The notes below the pieces were generated by a model. The model was not told the origin of the DNA and did no database searches. It was given only the letters and a program-made list of their open reading frames with translations. Made by a program: the position numbers and the translations under genes. A stretch of DNA of 64,000 nucleotides, from NCBI RefSeq assembly GCF_024868665.1, contig NC_079914.1:3404593-3468592 (forward strand). Direction: 5' to 3'. Below, piece after piece: positions 42,538-56,841 of this stretch. Source of the stretch: Triplophysa rosa (Eukaryota > Chordata > Actinopteri > Cypriniformes > Nemacheilidae). Each line of letters starts with the position of its first letter. The stretch's first letter is position 1.

Positions 42538-44403
42538 ATCAGAGGCTCCAAAAACTGTTTTCAAGATTCTTCAACAAATTATTTAATAATTAAAATGAGA
42601 TTATACATTTAGTGCTTGTAAAATGATTGTCTAGGGTTGATGCTGCTGCATTACAGACGCCTCGTATTTAGAATATTTTCCACTTCAAGTTTCATCTTGG
42701 AAACCATTTTTGGAACCGCGCTGTTTTACTAAATCGAGACGTTACTTCCGGGTTTGAGGTGGGAAGTATCCGAAATATCCTAAATCCAAGGTGTCCGGAA
42801 CGCAGCATGTCAAAACTGGTACTGAAAGAAAGAATAAAAACGCAAAACCAAAATTTAAGTGACTTGTTTAAATAGTTATTTTCTTAGTAGGCTAAAACTT
42901 AAAATAAAAAAAACAATAATTCTAAGGCTCTTGGAATGCCTGATTTTAATTGGTCAGTTGTGGCATTCACCACCTGTCAGATATTTGGGATTAATCACTG
43001 TTGTCATGACAACGCTCATTTCACTCATTCGTCCCAGTTTCTGCTTCCAACACGCGTTGGCTACTTGGTAGCTATATTTTGTGCGCAAACACTATTCCAT
43101 GTAATGTTAAAATGCGATGTATTTTCATAATAACAGCATGGGAAGTGTGCAACCAGCAGCCAGATACCGTGCCATCTGATTAGCACTTCAACTGAGAAGC
43201 CGTCAGATTCACAAAGGTAAAAACGTAAAAAAAATGAATAACACGGAGTCTGTATCTATATCCAAGTGTCACTGGTATGGAGAAAGTTGTTCCTAGTTCT
43301 TAAATTGTAGTGGTTTAACAACTCTGGAAAAATGTTCGCGGTTGTGGGCTACGTCATAGATCAAAACACAACACGGCGATTATTTCCTTCATTGTGTTTA
43401 TACACATGCATCCCAACCCTTTATTTAGAATTAAACTTACTGTAAAAATCTAAGAACGGGAATCCAGATTTAGTTATTTCATTTTTTGCATATAAAAGTG
43501 CAAATTTAACTTACCGTATTTAACTTGAGCTAAATACGGTAGAATTGGTAACTGGCGCCATCTAGCGCCAAAAGCAAGTTAGCCTACCGAAACGATGTTT
43601 TTATAGACTGTATATAGACGATTTCAGCGGCAACATGAACAAACGTTATGTGGCCCAAACGTAACTTCTGATAGACATCCGCAATGAATCAATAACTGCT
43701 GAGTAGTTTTAATTTAATACAATGAATATACAATAAAATACTAATATTAACAAATTAAATATAAAATGAATTAATATAGCCTATTACTAGCCACTAGCCA
43801 GACCGATAACCAACGCCTGGCCCGAAGTTGACTTCCGGTCTGTGTTTGGTTATAACAATTTATTTTTTATTTATTGATATTATATTCTGTTGTTTTTATG
43901 ATGCCAGCTTTTGACTTTTTTGCCTGTTTTAAGTTCCTATTTTAAGTTATGAACCCTTAAATGAGTGTTTTGAGTAGGCTACTACAGTAATCGCGTTGTT
44001 TTTTGTAGTTACATCCTTCCCTGCAGTACACTTCTCCACCGTTAGAGGACCCCATCTGCTGAATTCAAGAATGACTCCCAGAAGTATTCAGGGTGAACAG
44101 GTAGATTTAATCATATAAGTCAAAAGTTAAAAGCAATATTTGTAATGGAAGGAAACTTATCATGGTATAAATGTACCTGTCTCTGTTACCATGTTAAGAT
44201 AAGATGTGGGTGGTGGTGACAGGTGAGTTGAATAATTGTCGACTGAAAGGAATATTCTGGGTTTTGCTGTCAGTAAGCACAGAAATAATTTAGATTCATT
44301 AAAGAAGTCTGTGGGGATATTGTACAGTACTGCAATTACTAGAATACAAGGTTATCACGGTTTCAAAAGTACACTCATGACTCCCATTGCAATGCACAAA
44401 CAT

Positions 44404-44633
44404 TGTTTCCCGGACACGGATTAGTTTAAGACAGGACTAGGCCTTAGTTAAATTAGGATATTCAAGTCGTTTTTAAAAACATACTTTACAAAAAACATTA
44501 CTGGTGGGCATCTTGAGACAAAACTATATAAAAAATATATTTTAAGATATGTCAGTGCAAGTTGTTTTCGATTAAGACAACTCTAACATTTAAGTTAGTC
44601 TCGGACTAGGTTTAAACCCTGTTCGGGAAAACA
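44404..44633 (+). repeat. Dispersed inverted-repeat element
   Basis: Ends TGTTTCCCGGACA and (complement) TGTTTTCCCGAACA. Interior contains AGGCCTTAGTTAAATTAGG and AAGTTAGTCTCGGACTAGG. Related to 11168-11359. Confidence 0.68.
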
Positions 44634-47137
44634 CTCCCTATATATGCTATCATAAGGATGGTATAGAATGTCAATCTTTCAACTCACGTCCTTGTATAGG
44701 CTATCTGGTAAGTTTTACATAAAAAGAAAAAGGCAAACCACAGAAGAATGTCTTTTAGAAAATATCCATAAAGTCCTTTTACATAAACCCTAAACACAGG
44801 AACTATGTTAAAACATAACCAGAGTATCTTCTTCCACTAAGAAAAGTAGTACCTCCTCAAAAACAGATACACATTATCTGAAAATGTTCACGCTTTAACA
44901 CAAATATGAGCTAATAGAGATATTACATATTAGGGCAATTCCAGCATTATGGATGTGACATTTTTCAGTCAAAACTTGAAATGTAAATTCTCAAAGAGTG
45001 TATTTATTACCAATATATTGAATTATCAGTTTATATTTTACTAAACCCCTGATGATAGAGCACAGACATCAGAAAAATATCAGTCAAAGCACAAGTTTTA
45101 TATTTTAAAAAGAGGAAGAAATCAAAAAGGACACACATTTTTGAGACCACATACTTTGTAGGATTTCTGGGAATTAATGTGCAAACCAGAAGCTATGGCT
45201 CTTTATATAACATAAAATATTTATTTTATTAAAAATTCCATGTGCCCATTTATGAGGAAAACGGGCTGTTATGGATGTGACAATTCACTTATAACTGTGC
45301 TTAAAAAATTGCTTTAAAAACTTTTTAAAAACTGACATTTGCATCGAATTAGTCAAAATGTTAGATAATGCGTCCATTTTACTTAAGTTGCTAAAATGTT
45401 CAGATATTTTAGTATGTAAACTGTCCACTAAAAAAGACAATGGATGTACTTGTTCTGTGTGTGTGAGCATAATGGCCTTTATGACAAAAGACATTTTTTT
45501 GCGTTGCTTAATTGAATCCATTTTCTGCAGTTGTTATTGAGTAATGGGGGCACTTGCCGAGCACCTACAGCTGTGCACAGCACGAAGGCCTCTATGATTA
45601 TGGACCTGACCTTTCCACTCACTGACATATGTCAGTTTAAAACTATGCAGACCTGCGCTGTGTAAGTGTTGCGTGTTCGCATTGTTAAAATATGGCCCAA
45701 TCAAAAAATAGGTGATGTCAAATGATTTCGTTGATATAATGCGTTTAAGGTCACTGTGCATAACACGAACCATTGTCATTAATCACAAACAGTGCAAGCT
45801 TTTGACATATCTTGGTGTTGCGGACTGGTTATTACCTAAATGGCACATTAACATAATTGGAAATGTAATGGGAAGGAAAGTAGCCAAAATTTAAAGGTCA
45901 TTAAGTTTGGTCTCTGACATAGGGAAACAGAAAACAAGTCTTTTTTTGGTAATAAGGTGTGCGTTTTTGATACTGGACTGCTAAGATTAACCATCTATAA
46001 ATCTCTCCAATATGATCACATTGTTCAGCATTCATCTTTATCAATATTTTATTATGTTTACTCTTATATTGACCTATATTTCCATCTATAAGTTCCTTCA
46101 GTAATAGCCCAGGTACTGAGAACATAAGCATCAGTAAAGTAACATACACAATAAGAAACTCGACACGTTGTTTTCACAACAAAAATTTATTAGAAGAATA
46201 GTGGTTTTCATAAGAAGGTTCTAGCATCCAGTGAATACTAACTTGCACAATGTTACAATTAAAATGCGTTGAAAAATGGCATTTTTTCCTAATGGATAAA
46301 ATATAACCAGTAAACTCCACACATGCACAAAGACGGATCTAATCAGCATTTTTCTTAACGGTCAATGCAAATAAAAAGAAAGGGAAAACATTTTTTCATT
46401 TCGTTTTAAATTAGACCACAGAAAATCTAATCAGTTTTTCATGTCCTTTTTTCTTTTTAAAAAATCACATACAATAGGAGACAGCTTATTCATTAGCCCA
46501 GCTTGTAAATAAGAATTTGCATTAAAAAAACAAAACGAAAAAGAAATGAAAGAAACATAGTGCAATCAAACCAAAAAAGTTATTGTGATCTTCATAAGTG
46601 CTAACACAGACATCGATATAAGTCTAGCATAAAAGTCCAACACACAGTACAAAAAGGAACAAATTAATATACATAAATAAATCTACAGTACAAGAAAATA
46701 TTAAACTATACAATGTTTCTGTCAAAGAGTAAACAGTATATATTGTAATGAGGTCTATTCCAGTTTTGGAGCGCCTGTCTTCCGACCACTTGACTGAATC
46801 AGAGCAACCAGTGTTAAAAGGCAAGATGCCATTTTGTAAAAAGCACTCACTATTAGCTAGACGGTCTGAGGTATATCAAAAACAGAGAAGATTCGAAAAA
46901 AGCAGCACCTTAATCCCAAACCGGCAAACCTACGCGTTTTAAAAACTATTACGCTCTGTCTCGTAGTAAGAGTTAACATGTAAGTATTTGAATTAAAAAG
47001 CCTGAATTTTCTAATCCAAGTACGTGTGTAGATAACACGCCCGCTGCCGACTGTTAGCCGTCTCAAACTAAAACTCGTGACAATGTTTCGAAATCTGTAA
47101 ATCGGAAGAAAAATGTCAAACAACAAAACCTCAAAGA

Positions 47138-47183
47138 CACTAATATACGAAACTGGGAGTCACTAATATACGAAACTGGGAGT
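47138..47183. repeat. Perfect 23-base tandem duplication
   Basis: CACTAATATACGAAACTGGG plus AGT occurs twice head to tail without mismatch. Confidence 0.95.
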
Positions 47184-49284
47184 TAATGCTGCCTAGCTTT
47201 AATATTAACGTTTCCTGCACTTCAACGATTTTCAAATAACTGTTATTGAAAAAAAGTCAAACATAACCTGTTCATAAATCCTTTATTTTGATAGTAGGCA
47301 CCCTAAAAGCTCAAAAATCGTAGCAAAGTCAAATCTGTATAAATGTTGGCTTTGTTGTACAAGCACAAATGAAAACCAGACCGAACCGTAAACTGTATCG
47401 CGAGGCAGTTTATTCAGGCAGTTTTGTCGCTGAAATACTTACATGCTAAAAGAAGAGACAGAAACTAGCAATTCCGGAGCGTGAATGAGAAAGATCAGGC
47501 CTCTCGCTTTAGAGGTACATCTGTAAAGGAGTGCTAAGACCGGTCAACCACTATCATCGAAGGGTCTGAAGTGGTGTGTGTCTAAATAGCGTTGTATTGT
47601 CTTCAGGCATTTTAGGCACAGTGTGCGCAGAGGAAATCGTAATGAAAAGCACTGCCTGGCTGAGTGTTACGCTTCACCTGAAGTTTTCGCTTTGACATTC
47701 ATTTAGTATATTGTACTTAAGTCTGGATATAAAGAATACAAAAACTAAAAAGGACAGTGGCGAAAAAAGCGACGATAGGTTAAAAATGACTCGCGTCTTG
47801 CTCATTTTCCCCCCAAAATACGTACGGTATTCGTAATATTTTTACAGCTAGGCCGCAGAATCAAGAAAGTACCTGAATAGATTGAATCAGAGTGTCGTTT
47901 GTCCCTGAGGGATTCGTAGTTGTGGCTTAGTAATAATAGGATAGATTTTAACATAAATCGAGAAAAGGAATTTGTTTTCTTTGATGATCAAGAAAACCAA
48001 TGCTCGGAGGCTTATCTTTTCCGAAATCGCATGATTGAGAATCGTCAAAGTAATGGTCTATCCACACAACGCTCGAGCGAAAGTAAAAGCAGTTTCGCAC
48101 ACTCATACACACCCACGGCGACGTTTCACTTCACGCGAAAAATCATAATCTTCATCATTAAGAAAAAGCAGTTGCAGCTAAGCACACCCAGGGCACGTTT
48201 CCTCACGAATAAGGATGATTTTCGGACATTGTCCAGCAGAGATCCAGTGTTCACAAAATGATTTTACCCATCTGACTTTTAAACTTAAAGTTCATAACAT
48301 GTACACTTATGTAGCAAGCAAAAATAACAAGCAATACCAAATATCCTGGTTGATACCCATTATTACGGGGAAAATTAGTTCACATCACTGACTGATGTTG
48401 CAATAAATACTTCAAAATCACATTTCTAAAAAATCCTGTTCTTCATCCATGAAATCAAACCAGGAAATGGGTACGACTATATACACATCCACCTTAAAAA
48501 AGTTTGCGACGTCCCCTTGATATATATTCCGTTTGTACAGTATTGTGAAAAAACTGCACCCAGGCAGCATTAAATGACTTAAAATAACTAATTTCTCCTT
48601 TCTTTAGCTCACTTTAGGACTAACTATCATTCCCCTACGTTGATGACAAAAGAAAGGCGTGAGCAAATCAACACAAATGAACTATACAAACGGTTATAGC
48701 TATACAGGAGTCTAAATATACTGCACTGAAACGTTTGTTCCCTGAATCAAATGAGGAAGAGATGAACTCTTTCCAGAAGATAAGTATATAACTATACAGA
48801 ACATTATATACAATGCACTGTGACTGTTGTGTATATATATATTTAAGAACACGTTAATATAATCTATAGCTTGTCCTAAAGTATGTATAGTTACATAAAA
48901 AGTGTGTGTTAAAAGTTTCAGATTATTCTTTTTCCTCCTACATTCAGTTTAGCTGATAATGAAAATGATATATAAAATGATGGAACCCAACATATGACAA
49001 ATGTACAGACTATGGTTTTCAGTTTGAACTCAACAAACTAAAACCCATTTTATAGCTTAAAACAGTTTTCATGGTGGTATTTGGAAAACGGACCAGTTTT
49101 CTGCCACTCTTGGAGCCATTGGTGTTATAACGTGATTTAAAAAAAAATAATTCAACATGCGAGTAAAGTCTGCAACTAGAATTTTGAAAAAATAAAATGG
49201 TTTGCTACTTTACCAAGGACATTTCTACTGGACCACAATATCCAACTGTATCAGGCGATGGATCATATTAGCTTCACTTTAAGA

Positions 49285-49513
49285 CTGTTTCTCTCAAATC
49301 CAGTCCTCGGGGGGCCCCCCTCCCAGGATGTTTTGGATGTCTCCCTATATAAAACACCTGATTCAACTCATCAGCCCTCACTCCAGATGTTAGTTGGTGT
49401 GTTAATTAGTCACCCCAGTTCACACACTAAGCAGTTGATGAGTTGAATCAGGTTTTTTATATAGAAAGATATTTAAACCATTCTGGGAGGGGGGCCCCGA
49501 GTACTGAACACTG
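49285..49513. mobile_element. Short palindromic hAT-derived element, TSD CTTTAAGA
   Basis: CTGTTTCTCAAATCCAGTCC-type left end (one base variant) and right end GGGGCCCCGAGTACTGAACACTG. Inner arms CTGATTCAACTCATCAG and TTGATGAGTTGAATCAG are inverted. Perfect 8-bp duplications CTTTAAGA at 49277-49284 and 49514-49521. Confidence 0.82.
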
Positions 49514-52500
49514 CTTTAAGACATTCTGTTGGTGGTTATCGCATTGCATTCGCATAAAGCTGAACTCTGCTCAACTTTGTAGCATCTGCAGGGTCTCTGT
49601 CTCTTAAAATCTTGTAGTTGCAATGCCTAAAGTTAAATTGTCATTTTTTTCATTGTTAAAATACTTGCTCCTACCAAACTCTAAGCAACCCATTTGTTTA
49701 GTTGATTCCCAACTGTTAACACTGTGGCTCCATCATAACATTGGCTCAACCAATGGCGCAGGAATATTTATTTGACTGACCAATGGCTAAAAAAATCGAT
49801 TGACAACAGTCATGATTTTGCAGTTCTGTTTGTTGACACGAATTATAATTCAATAATAGTTTCATTTGTTTGTTAAGAACAAACATGACAAGAAAAAAGT
49901 AATGAAACCTCCACAACGTTACAACAGGTATTGAAATGATTGACAATTAACATACAAATGCAGTCCTCTCGACCACATGGATGAGGGTGGCAGTGAACTG
50001 GGCTCTATCTACATGTGGAGGCTGTCAAGATTTACATGGATTTATTATCTGAGGTATTCTGTGTTGTAAGGTTTTTTTCTTTAAGTTGAAACACATCATC
50101 ACAAGTTGTACAGACCGAGGAAACAAAACAAATTGTCTTTGTTGCCTTGCAGGTCTCGATGGACCAAACAAAAGATTTTAAACCTCCATTTTTTGTTTCC
50201 CCAGGTAATTCGTACTTTACAATCTTTGCTGTTCATAAAGCACTGAACTAATGGTATTTGGCTGAATCTTTTCCATTTGAAAAAGTTGCCTGGCCGTTGG
50301 GTGACCTATCTTGGGCCTGTGACAAAAAACCCACTTTTTGAGTCAAGGGGACCTAAACCAAAAGTATTGCCTTACTTGACTCGTTTTCCCAAGCTTAATG
50401 AGAATTTGTTTTGTATTGCAAAGTAATCAAACTAACATGTTTTGGAACCACGTAGTGGAACTATTGTTACAAAGCCATTCTGGAATATTACCCTCTAGCT
50501 ACGGGACTTTATGCGGTAACATATTAAAGAACTTCGTGAAAGAATGGATCGCAAACCACTTTCTGATTTTTTTCAATAATCACAATATCAACAGTATAAA
50601 GAAATATCGAAAAACCTTTAGCCAGTCTTTAGCCGAGCCTTATCATTCCAATCTCATGCATTAACCTGAAGGAGTACGGGAGACCGGTATCCAATCATTA
50701 TACTACACTGAACGCAGAAACTTTACAATGTTAAGACTCTATTCTCAGAATTTACAAAACTTGAAAAAGTACTTGAAATATTAGCATAACTGAACAGATA
50801 GCAAAAGGCATTTTTTGCTCAAGAAAACTTGGGACTCACAAAAGTTGCGGCAATGCACCAACATCAGTGTATGAGTGCGACCGAACAAAATATGCAACAG
50901 ATTTCTCGCAAAACAAAGATACTGCCCACAGACTGCATTTGGCTTGTAAAAAGGGCACAGACTTGTATGGTATGCTTGACTATACTATATTTAAGAAATA
51001 CACAAGAACAACGCATTTCCAACCGTGAGGCTGGTTCACACTGCCCCAACATTTCAAACATTCTAAAGGTGCCTGTGGAATTTGTGATCTTAAACACAAC
51101 AGTCATTTTCACACCGCCCCAACCAACACACTCCTTCATAAAACCCAGTTTGTTGGGCTTGCTGGGGCAGTGTGAAGGAGCTAGACGGGGTCGGTGGTCA
51201 ACCATATTTTTTTCCTAAACACTGGTCTTAGAGACGTAAGCGATCAAGGATGCATAATTAAAAAACATTTATATCCAAAAGAAGAGAGTCATTCCCCTAC
51301 CCAAAAACTGTATGAGGTACACATATGTTAGTGTGGAATGTATTCAACTGCTTTCTAACCAAATGGGGCCGTGACACTCTTTTGGAATGATGAGCCAGTG
51401 TTATCCCTGCATCTGAAATGCTACATACAGGTTCCAGCGGGTAAGCCGGTCAAACCATAGTTACATTGCCAAAACCTGATCGACAAATGCCATTAGGGAC
51501 TGTCAGTCCCACAAGATACAAGTCATTTTTGCTTCACTATCAAAGGGTGACGTTATATGAAACCATTTGCAAGTTGAGGTAGCAAAACTAATAATTCTAT
51601 TCCTGCAAAACTCAACGGATTGCAGGGTTGAAACAGTCATGGATGACATTAATGTTTAAGAGCAGATTTGGTCATCAAATTCAATGCAATGCCAACAAGC
51701 TATAGGGGGTGAGCGCAGCAGAAAGACACAAAGTTCAAAAGTGGTCATAACTTCCCTGTTTCTATCTTTCATTTTCTCCATTTGGGTCTAACAAATAAGA
51801 GTTAAATGATAAAGGATATTACACAAAGACAAAACGTATGGTAGAAAGCAAATAAAAACGCTGGTATCTCACAGAAATAATGCACAATCCATGTATTAAA
51901 TGTAAAATGTGAATATTTAAACAAGACTTAGAATAGGCACACCTTTATGAGTGAATGATCTTGCAAGATTGTCATGGCAACAAAAGAGCCCTTTCACAGC
52001 CAAAAGCTCTCAAGTTCTTGAGCAGAACCTTGGCCATTTGACAAAGCCCATTTCCACACAGCTCCGTTCATCCTCTAACTGTTAAGGAAAGTCTTCACTT
52101 ATAACACTAGTCTAGATAATTGCTGTAGTGGTTGGATGTTGATTTCTCATGGCTCTGTTCCATATAATTCACAGTTTCACTTGCACCTATTCTGGATCTT
52201 CTCATCTCTCATTTCATCTATCTTAAAGGTGAAGTGTGTCGTATTTTATTCTTAAAATGCAGCTTAGTTTACAAAGACCCATTCATTGGTTGATTCAGAG
52301 AAAGGATTAAATGATGTGGTGCTATTGAAAGCTTTACCAAACCTGCCAACATTGTTTCAACTAAAGGCAAAGTGATCAGTTTGTTCAACCAATGGCAGAC
52401 AGGAGGGTTATAGACTAATGTTAAAAAATAGTCATTTATTACAGCAATTATGCTGGTGGCACAGAAATGACACACTTCACTTTTAAACGACAAAATCAAA

Positions 52501-52519
52501 AATATGTATATCATTAATG

Positions 52520-53653
52520 CAGTGTTAATTTCGTTAACGAAAACTATGACGAAAAGTATTCGTTAACGACATGTTTTCACTGACGAAAACGAGACGATAA
52601 CTAAATAAAAATGAATGCATTATAACGAAAACTGTAATAAAAATATACTGACATTTTCGTCAACTAATAAAAACGAGACGAAAATATTCTTGTCCCACCT
52701 GGCGGACATCAGTTTGCGCGCATGTGCTGCTTATCTCATATAAACGGCAGAGAGAAGTCTCTGGGAGAAGGGGAAGCACACACATGTATTCTGTGTCTCC
52801 ACGCGGGTTACAAAGCGTCTTATTTTCCTTCACGATCGCCGGTAAAACGCCGCAAACTTGAAGCGCGACTGCAGGCGAGTCACCCCGAAACACATTACGA
52901 AGGCAAGCTCAAAGGTTTTATATGCCAATGTTAACTTAACACGAGCTGCTGCATAACGTGAAATGCAACAAAGTCAGCCAAAAGAAACCAGCGCCGTCCT
53001 CTACTGATTATAGAAGTGATGAAGTGAGTCGAACTGTACATTCCAACCAAGTATGTAACATGTTTGCATGACTAAAGAAATGTAATACAATTTATATAAT
53101 ATGTCTTTTTGAAAGCTATTCTCATTCATTGCTGTCTCAAGCAGAGACAGTGCAGCGCTTACTTCAAAGAAGCATGCCATGAGCCAATAGCCTTTGAGTG
53201 TGAGCCCTGTCAGAGCGTTCCATTGGTTGAATGAACACGCCCAACTTAACGAGTCAATTGAGTCAAATGGGACTGAATGAACTGGAACATGTCGTTCATG
53301 GACTAATACTCTGCGTTCCAACAATGCATATCTAGTTACTGAACTTTTCTGAAAAATAAAGGTAATGACCTGGTTTAATTTTATTCTAAGGTGAAGTAAA
53401 TTATGTCAAAACAGTTGAATCTTTGTATGGAACATTTAATTACACCAAGTAAATGATTTAAACCATTTAGATTTTAGTAGACTAAATATAATGTATATTT
53501 ATTCGACTAAAATGTTTTTCATATTTCGTCGACTAAAACTAGACTAAAACTAAAATGATGGGGTTGACTAAAATGTGACTAAAACTACATTGCATTTTCG
53601 TCAAAAGACTATGACTAAAACTAAATCAAAATTTGCTGTCAAAATTAACACTG
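52520..53653. mobile_element. hAT-type element, TSD CATTAATG
   Basis: Ends CAGTGTTAATTTCGTTAACG and (complement) CAGTGTTAATTTTGACAGCA. Many CGAAAACTA/GACTAAAACTA words near both ends. Perfect 8-bp duplications CATTAATG at 52512-52519 and 53654-53661. 1134 bases, no transposase. Confidence 0.88.
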
Positions 53654-56285
53654 CATTAATGTAATATGTATAAGAAAACGAATATATAGATTGTAAGTCA
53701 CCTTGGTAAATGATTTCAATTGTTGTTATCAATTATTGATAGCTATGATCGGCTTGTGGATAACTGCGGTTTACTAAATTGTCCAGATTACTCATTGTGT
53801 ATGTACAGTACAATTGAATGCCATTTCGAATTGATGCGAATCATCGACAATTGAACGTAGCAAAAACAGGCACTCCAGATGAAACCACAACGGATAAAAA
53901 CTAAAAAAAACATGATGTATCGGACTGATTCTCAGACGTAAATGGCTTAAACCAAGTTGCACTTCAGTGCATTCCGAGCTGAAGTGGCAAAGCTCATAAC
54001 TGCATATTCCAACATAATTTCCCATGACATGTTTCTCTGAGAGCTTACTTACAAAATGCGTTTTTTACCGTGGCTGCAAGTACCATGACAACAGCTATTT
54101 TAAGCTTCAGTGCTGCAAATGATAGACATCAAAATTGAATAAAATATTCAACTCTTTGACTTAGTTAAATGTTGTGCCGTAAAGTTGTCTAATGGGAAAA
54201 CTCCCCCTAAAAGAATTAAATATAATGACACAAACAGTAATGGTGCAACATTACTCACTTTAGTGCATAGATTGACAATACAATGGGTATCTTCAGTCCA
54301 AGGGGACGACGGTGTTTGCTGACAAATCAATTCTCCCAATTTATAGGAAGTGTGAAAATATAATAGACCAGAAGTTGCTTCATAGCTGCATAAAGGTGTG
54401 CCTATTCGCTTTGAAATGATGACAAACGCAAAAGAAATGCAGTATTACCACTTGAAACGCTCATTAACTTCCTAAAGAATCCTAAATAACACAAATATGC
54501 ATCAGTTCGAACAAGACAACAAAAAGTAAGATAAAAAAAACAACACCTTGGATTTGGAGTGCCTCTATTTCCATACATGCCCTAACCTTCACAACCAACA
54601 AGTTTCAGATCGTTCAGACCAATAGTCTTATAAAGTATATATAATCCACCCACATGTTGTTTTGTGTGTATATGCAAGTGTGTGCTAACTTGTAAGTCAT
54701 GTGTCCTATTTCTATTGTGTGCTAATGTCAATAATTGCATTTATAAAGAGACCCGTGGTTTAGTTAAGCAAAGGTATATATGTATATATTTGAAGAAAAA
54801 TAATTACGACTAGTGTTATTTAAAAACTGCTTCCATAAAGTAGTAGTTGTGTTTTGGAAACATGTGTAAAAGTCAAGAAAAGGTCTTGATTTTTACAGCT
54901 AAACGTACAATCAGCTGCTCTGGAGAGATCTAACCTGAGGTAATGCTGTTATGTGGATTTGCAGTGGAGGTCGAAAACTTTTCAAACTAAAAGAACATTT
55001 TGTCAGAATAGAAATCATCAGTGACTTGAGACAAAACAAATGGCACTTCATTTGGTACAGAAACTGAGGTTATAGCTGTCTGTAGCATTTCAATATCATC
55101 CAGAAAAAAATAATAAACAGTAAAATAAATATAATATATTCATTTGTATACAGAATGTATAGGTTTTTCTTCCATATAAAGGTATCTTTTGAAATTTTTG
55201 GAATGCAGTTTAAAAACAAGTGTACAGAGACCACACAAACACAAACAGAAGGTTAACATTTCCACCTGCCCCATATTCTCCCCTTCAGACTTCCATTTCT
55301 GTATTTTACACACTTGCCTTGAGGATCAACGTTATACGATCACATTAATGACTGGACTGGTTATTGGCAAAACGGAACCAAAATGTTGAGCGAAATTTCT
55401 GAACATTATCAAAAATTTGGCTTTCACAAAGTACCTGAATGAAAAGGGTGTAAATATTGGTCAGTCAGACACGCCTGCCGTCTCTCTCACAGAAGACGAA
55501 AACGATGGTGAAGAAGAGGAAAATTTCCCAGAGTTCAACTGCTCCTTTTCCACGTGCCCCTGAATGGTATTTAAGTGTGTGGCACAGAAAGGTGCGTTTA
55601 TTCCCAAGGATGAGGTATATTGTGCAAAGATACTATCACATGTCTCTGCACATCTTGTACAGGTAGTTACGTCTGCATCGTGACTGACAAATATTGCAAA
55701 CCCTTCTGCGGAATCTATCCTGAGATACGAAAGTACTGAAGGCTACAGGTGTACATTTCAGAAAAACGAACAAAATAAATAAACAGCTATTGTAACGCCA
55801 GCAGCAAGAGGAGAAACGAAAACAGTCTGTTTAAGGTATGAAATATGAAAGTGCTGTGTTTTCCCAAACAACATGTAATGGTTCAGTACATTCATCGTGT
55901 AAAGGTTTCATTTCGAAGTTCGAAACTGTGGCGTAAAGAGGAGGAGGTTTTTTGGACAGGGGGAGCCGTTAACCCTGTGATAAAAATACATTAGCGAAAT
56001 CAAATAAATATGTTGAAATGGCATGCACCTTAGTTATTCAGACAGCTGATGATACCACTAGATTAACAATAGAGAGGCCCAAGATTATTCTCTACGAAAG
56101 GGCCAAAGATTTAAGTGCCGCAAAACGAATTCCAGTCATGGCCTTCAGTGCAATAAATCGTAAGTGCCAATTATAGGGGAAATAGTTGATTATAATAGAA
56201 TCTGCTCATACTAGAAAAAACATAACATAGTTGATACTAATGATCTTGGACTATTAATTTACTAATAGGGGAAACCTTAATATTA

Positions 56286-56500
56286 GAGATGCACCGATAG
56301 TCAATTTCTCCACCGATATCGATAGCCAGTTCTGATACGGATTCTGAAGAGTAAAGTTATATTTCGTAACTTTCTGAATGTTATTAATTCATATAATGTC
56401 TATTAATATTGAACATTAAGCTGGTGATATTTCTAAACATTTTATCGACTGTATCAGTTTTGACCGATACTGAGCCTTGGCCGATATATCGGTGCATCTC
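56286..56500. mobile_element. TA-flanked short inverted-repeat element, copy A
   Basis: Ends GAGATGCACCGATA and TATCGGTGCATCTC, flanked by TA on both sides. 215 bases, no ORF. Confidence 0.8.
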
Positions 56501-56598
56501 TAAATATAATAGAATCTGCTTATACTACAAAAACAAATTATAGTTGATACTCATGATCTTGGGCTATTAATTTACTAATGGGGAAAACCAAAATATTA

Positions 56599-56841
56599 GA
56601 GATGCACCGATACAACATTTCTCTACCGATAGCTAGTTCCGATACCGATTCTGAAGATTAAATTAATTCTTCTTAACTTTTTGAATGTTATTAATTTATA
56701 TAATGACAAATAATATTGAACATCAAACTGGTGATATTTTTAAAAATTCATTGCATTTTTCTGTCCTCTTTTGTTTGACAGGATATATCGGCCCTGATCA
56801 AGGACCGATACTGATTATTGGCCGATATATCGGTGCATTTC
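56599..56841. mobile_element. TA-flanked short inverted-repeat element, copy B
   Basis: Ends GAGATGCACCGATA and TATCGGTGCATTTC, flanked by TA. 243 bases. Same family as copy A and as 2675-2958. Confidence 0.8.

Larger units (their letters stand above)
41696..46159. other. Intergenic region between slit1 and lcor
   Basis: No gene recognised. It contains a reverse-transcriptase fossil (42298-42537), a dispersed inverted-repeat element (44404-44633) and otherwise AT-rich unique sequence. Confidence 0.6.

Noticed and set aside
47920..48261. 113-codon plus-strand ORF
   Set aside because: Low-complexity, lysine/arginine-rich tail from AT-rich DNA. No family resemblance.
50829..51218. Overlapping 129- and 113-codon ORFs on opposite strands
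   Set aside because: Mirror-image open frames with no recognisable protein character, most likely chance.
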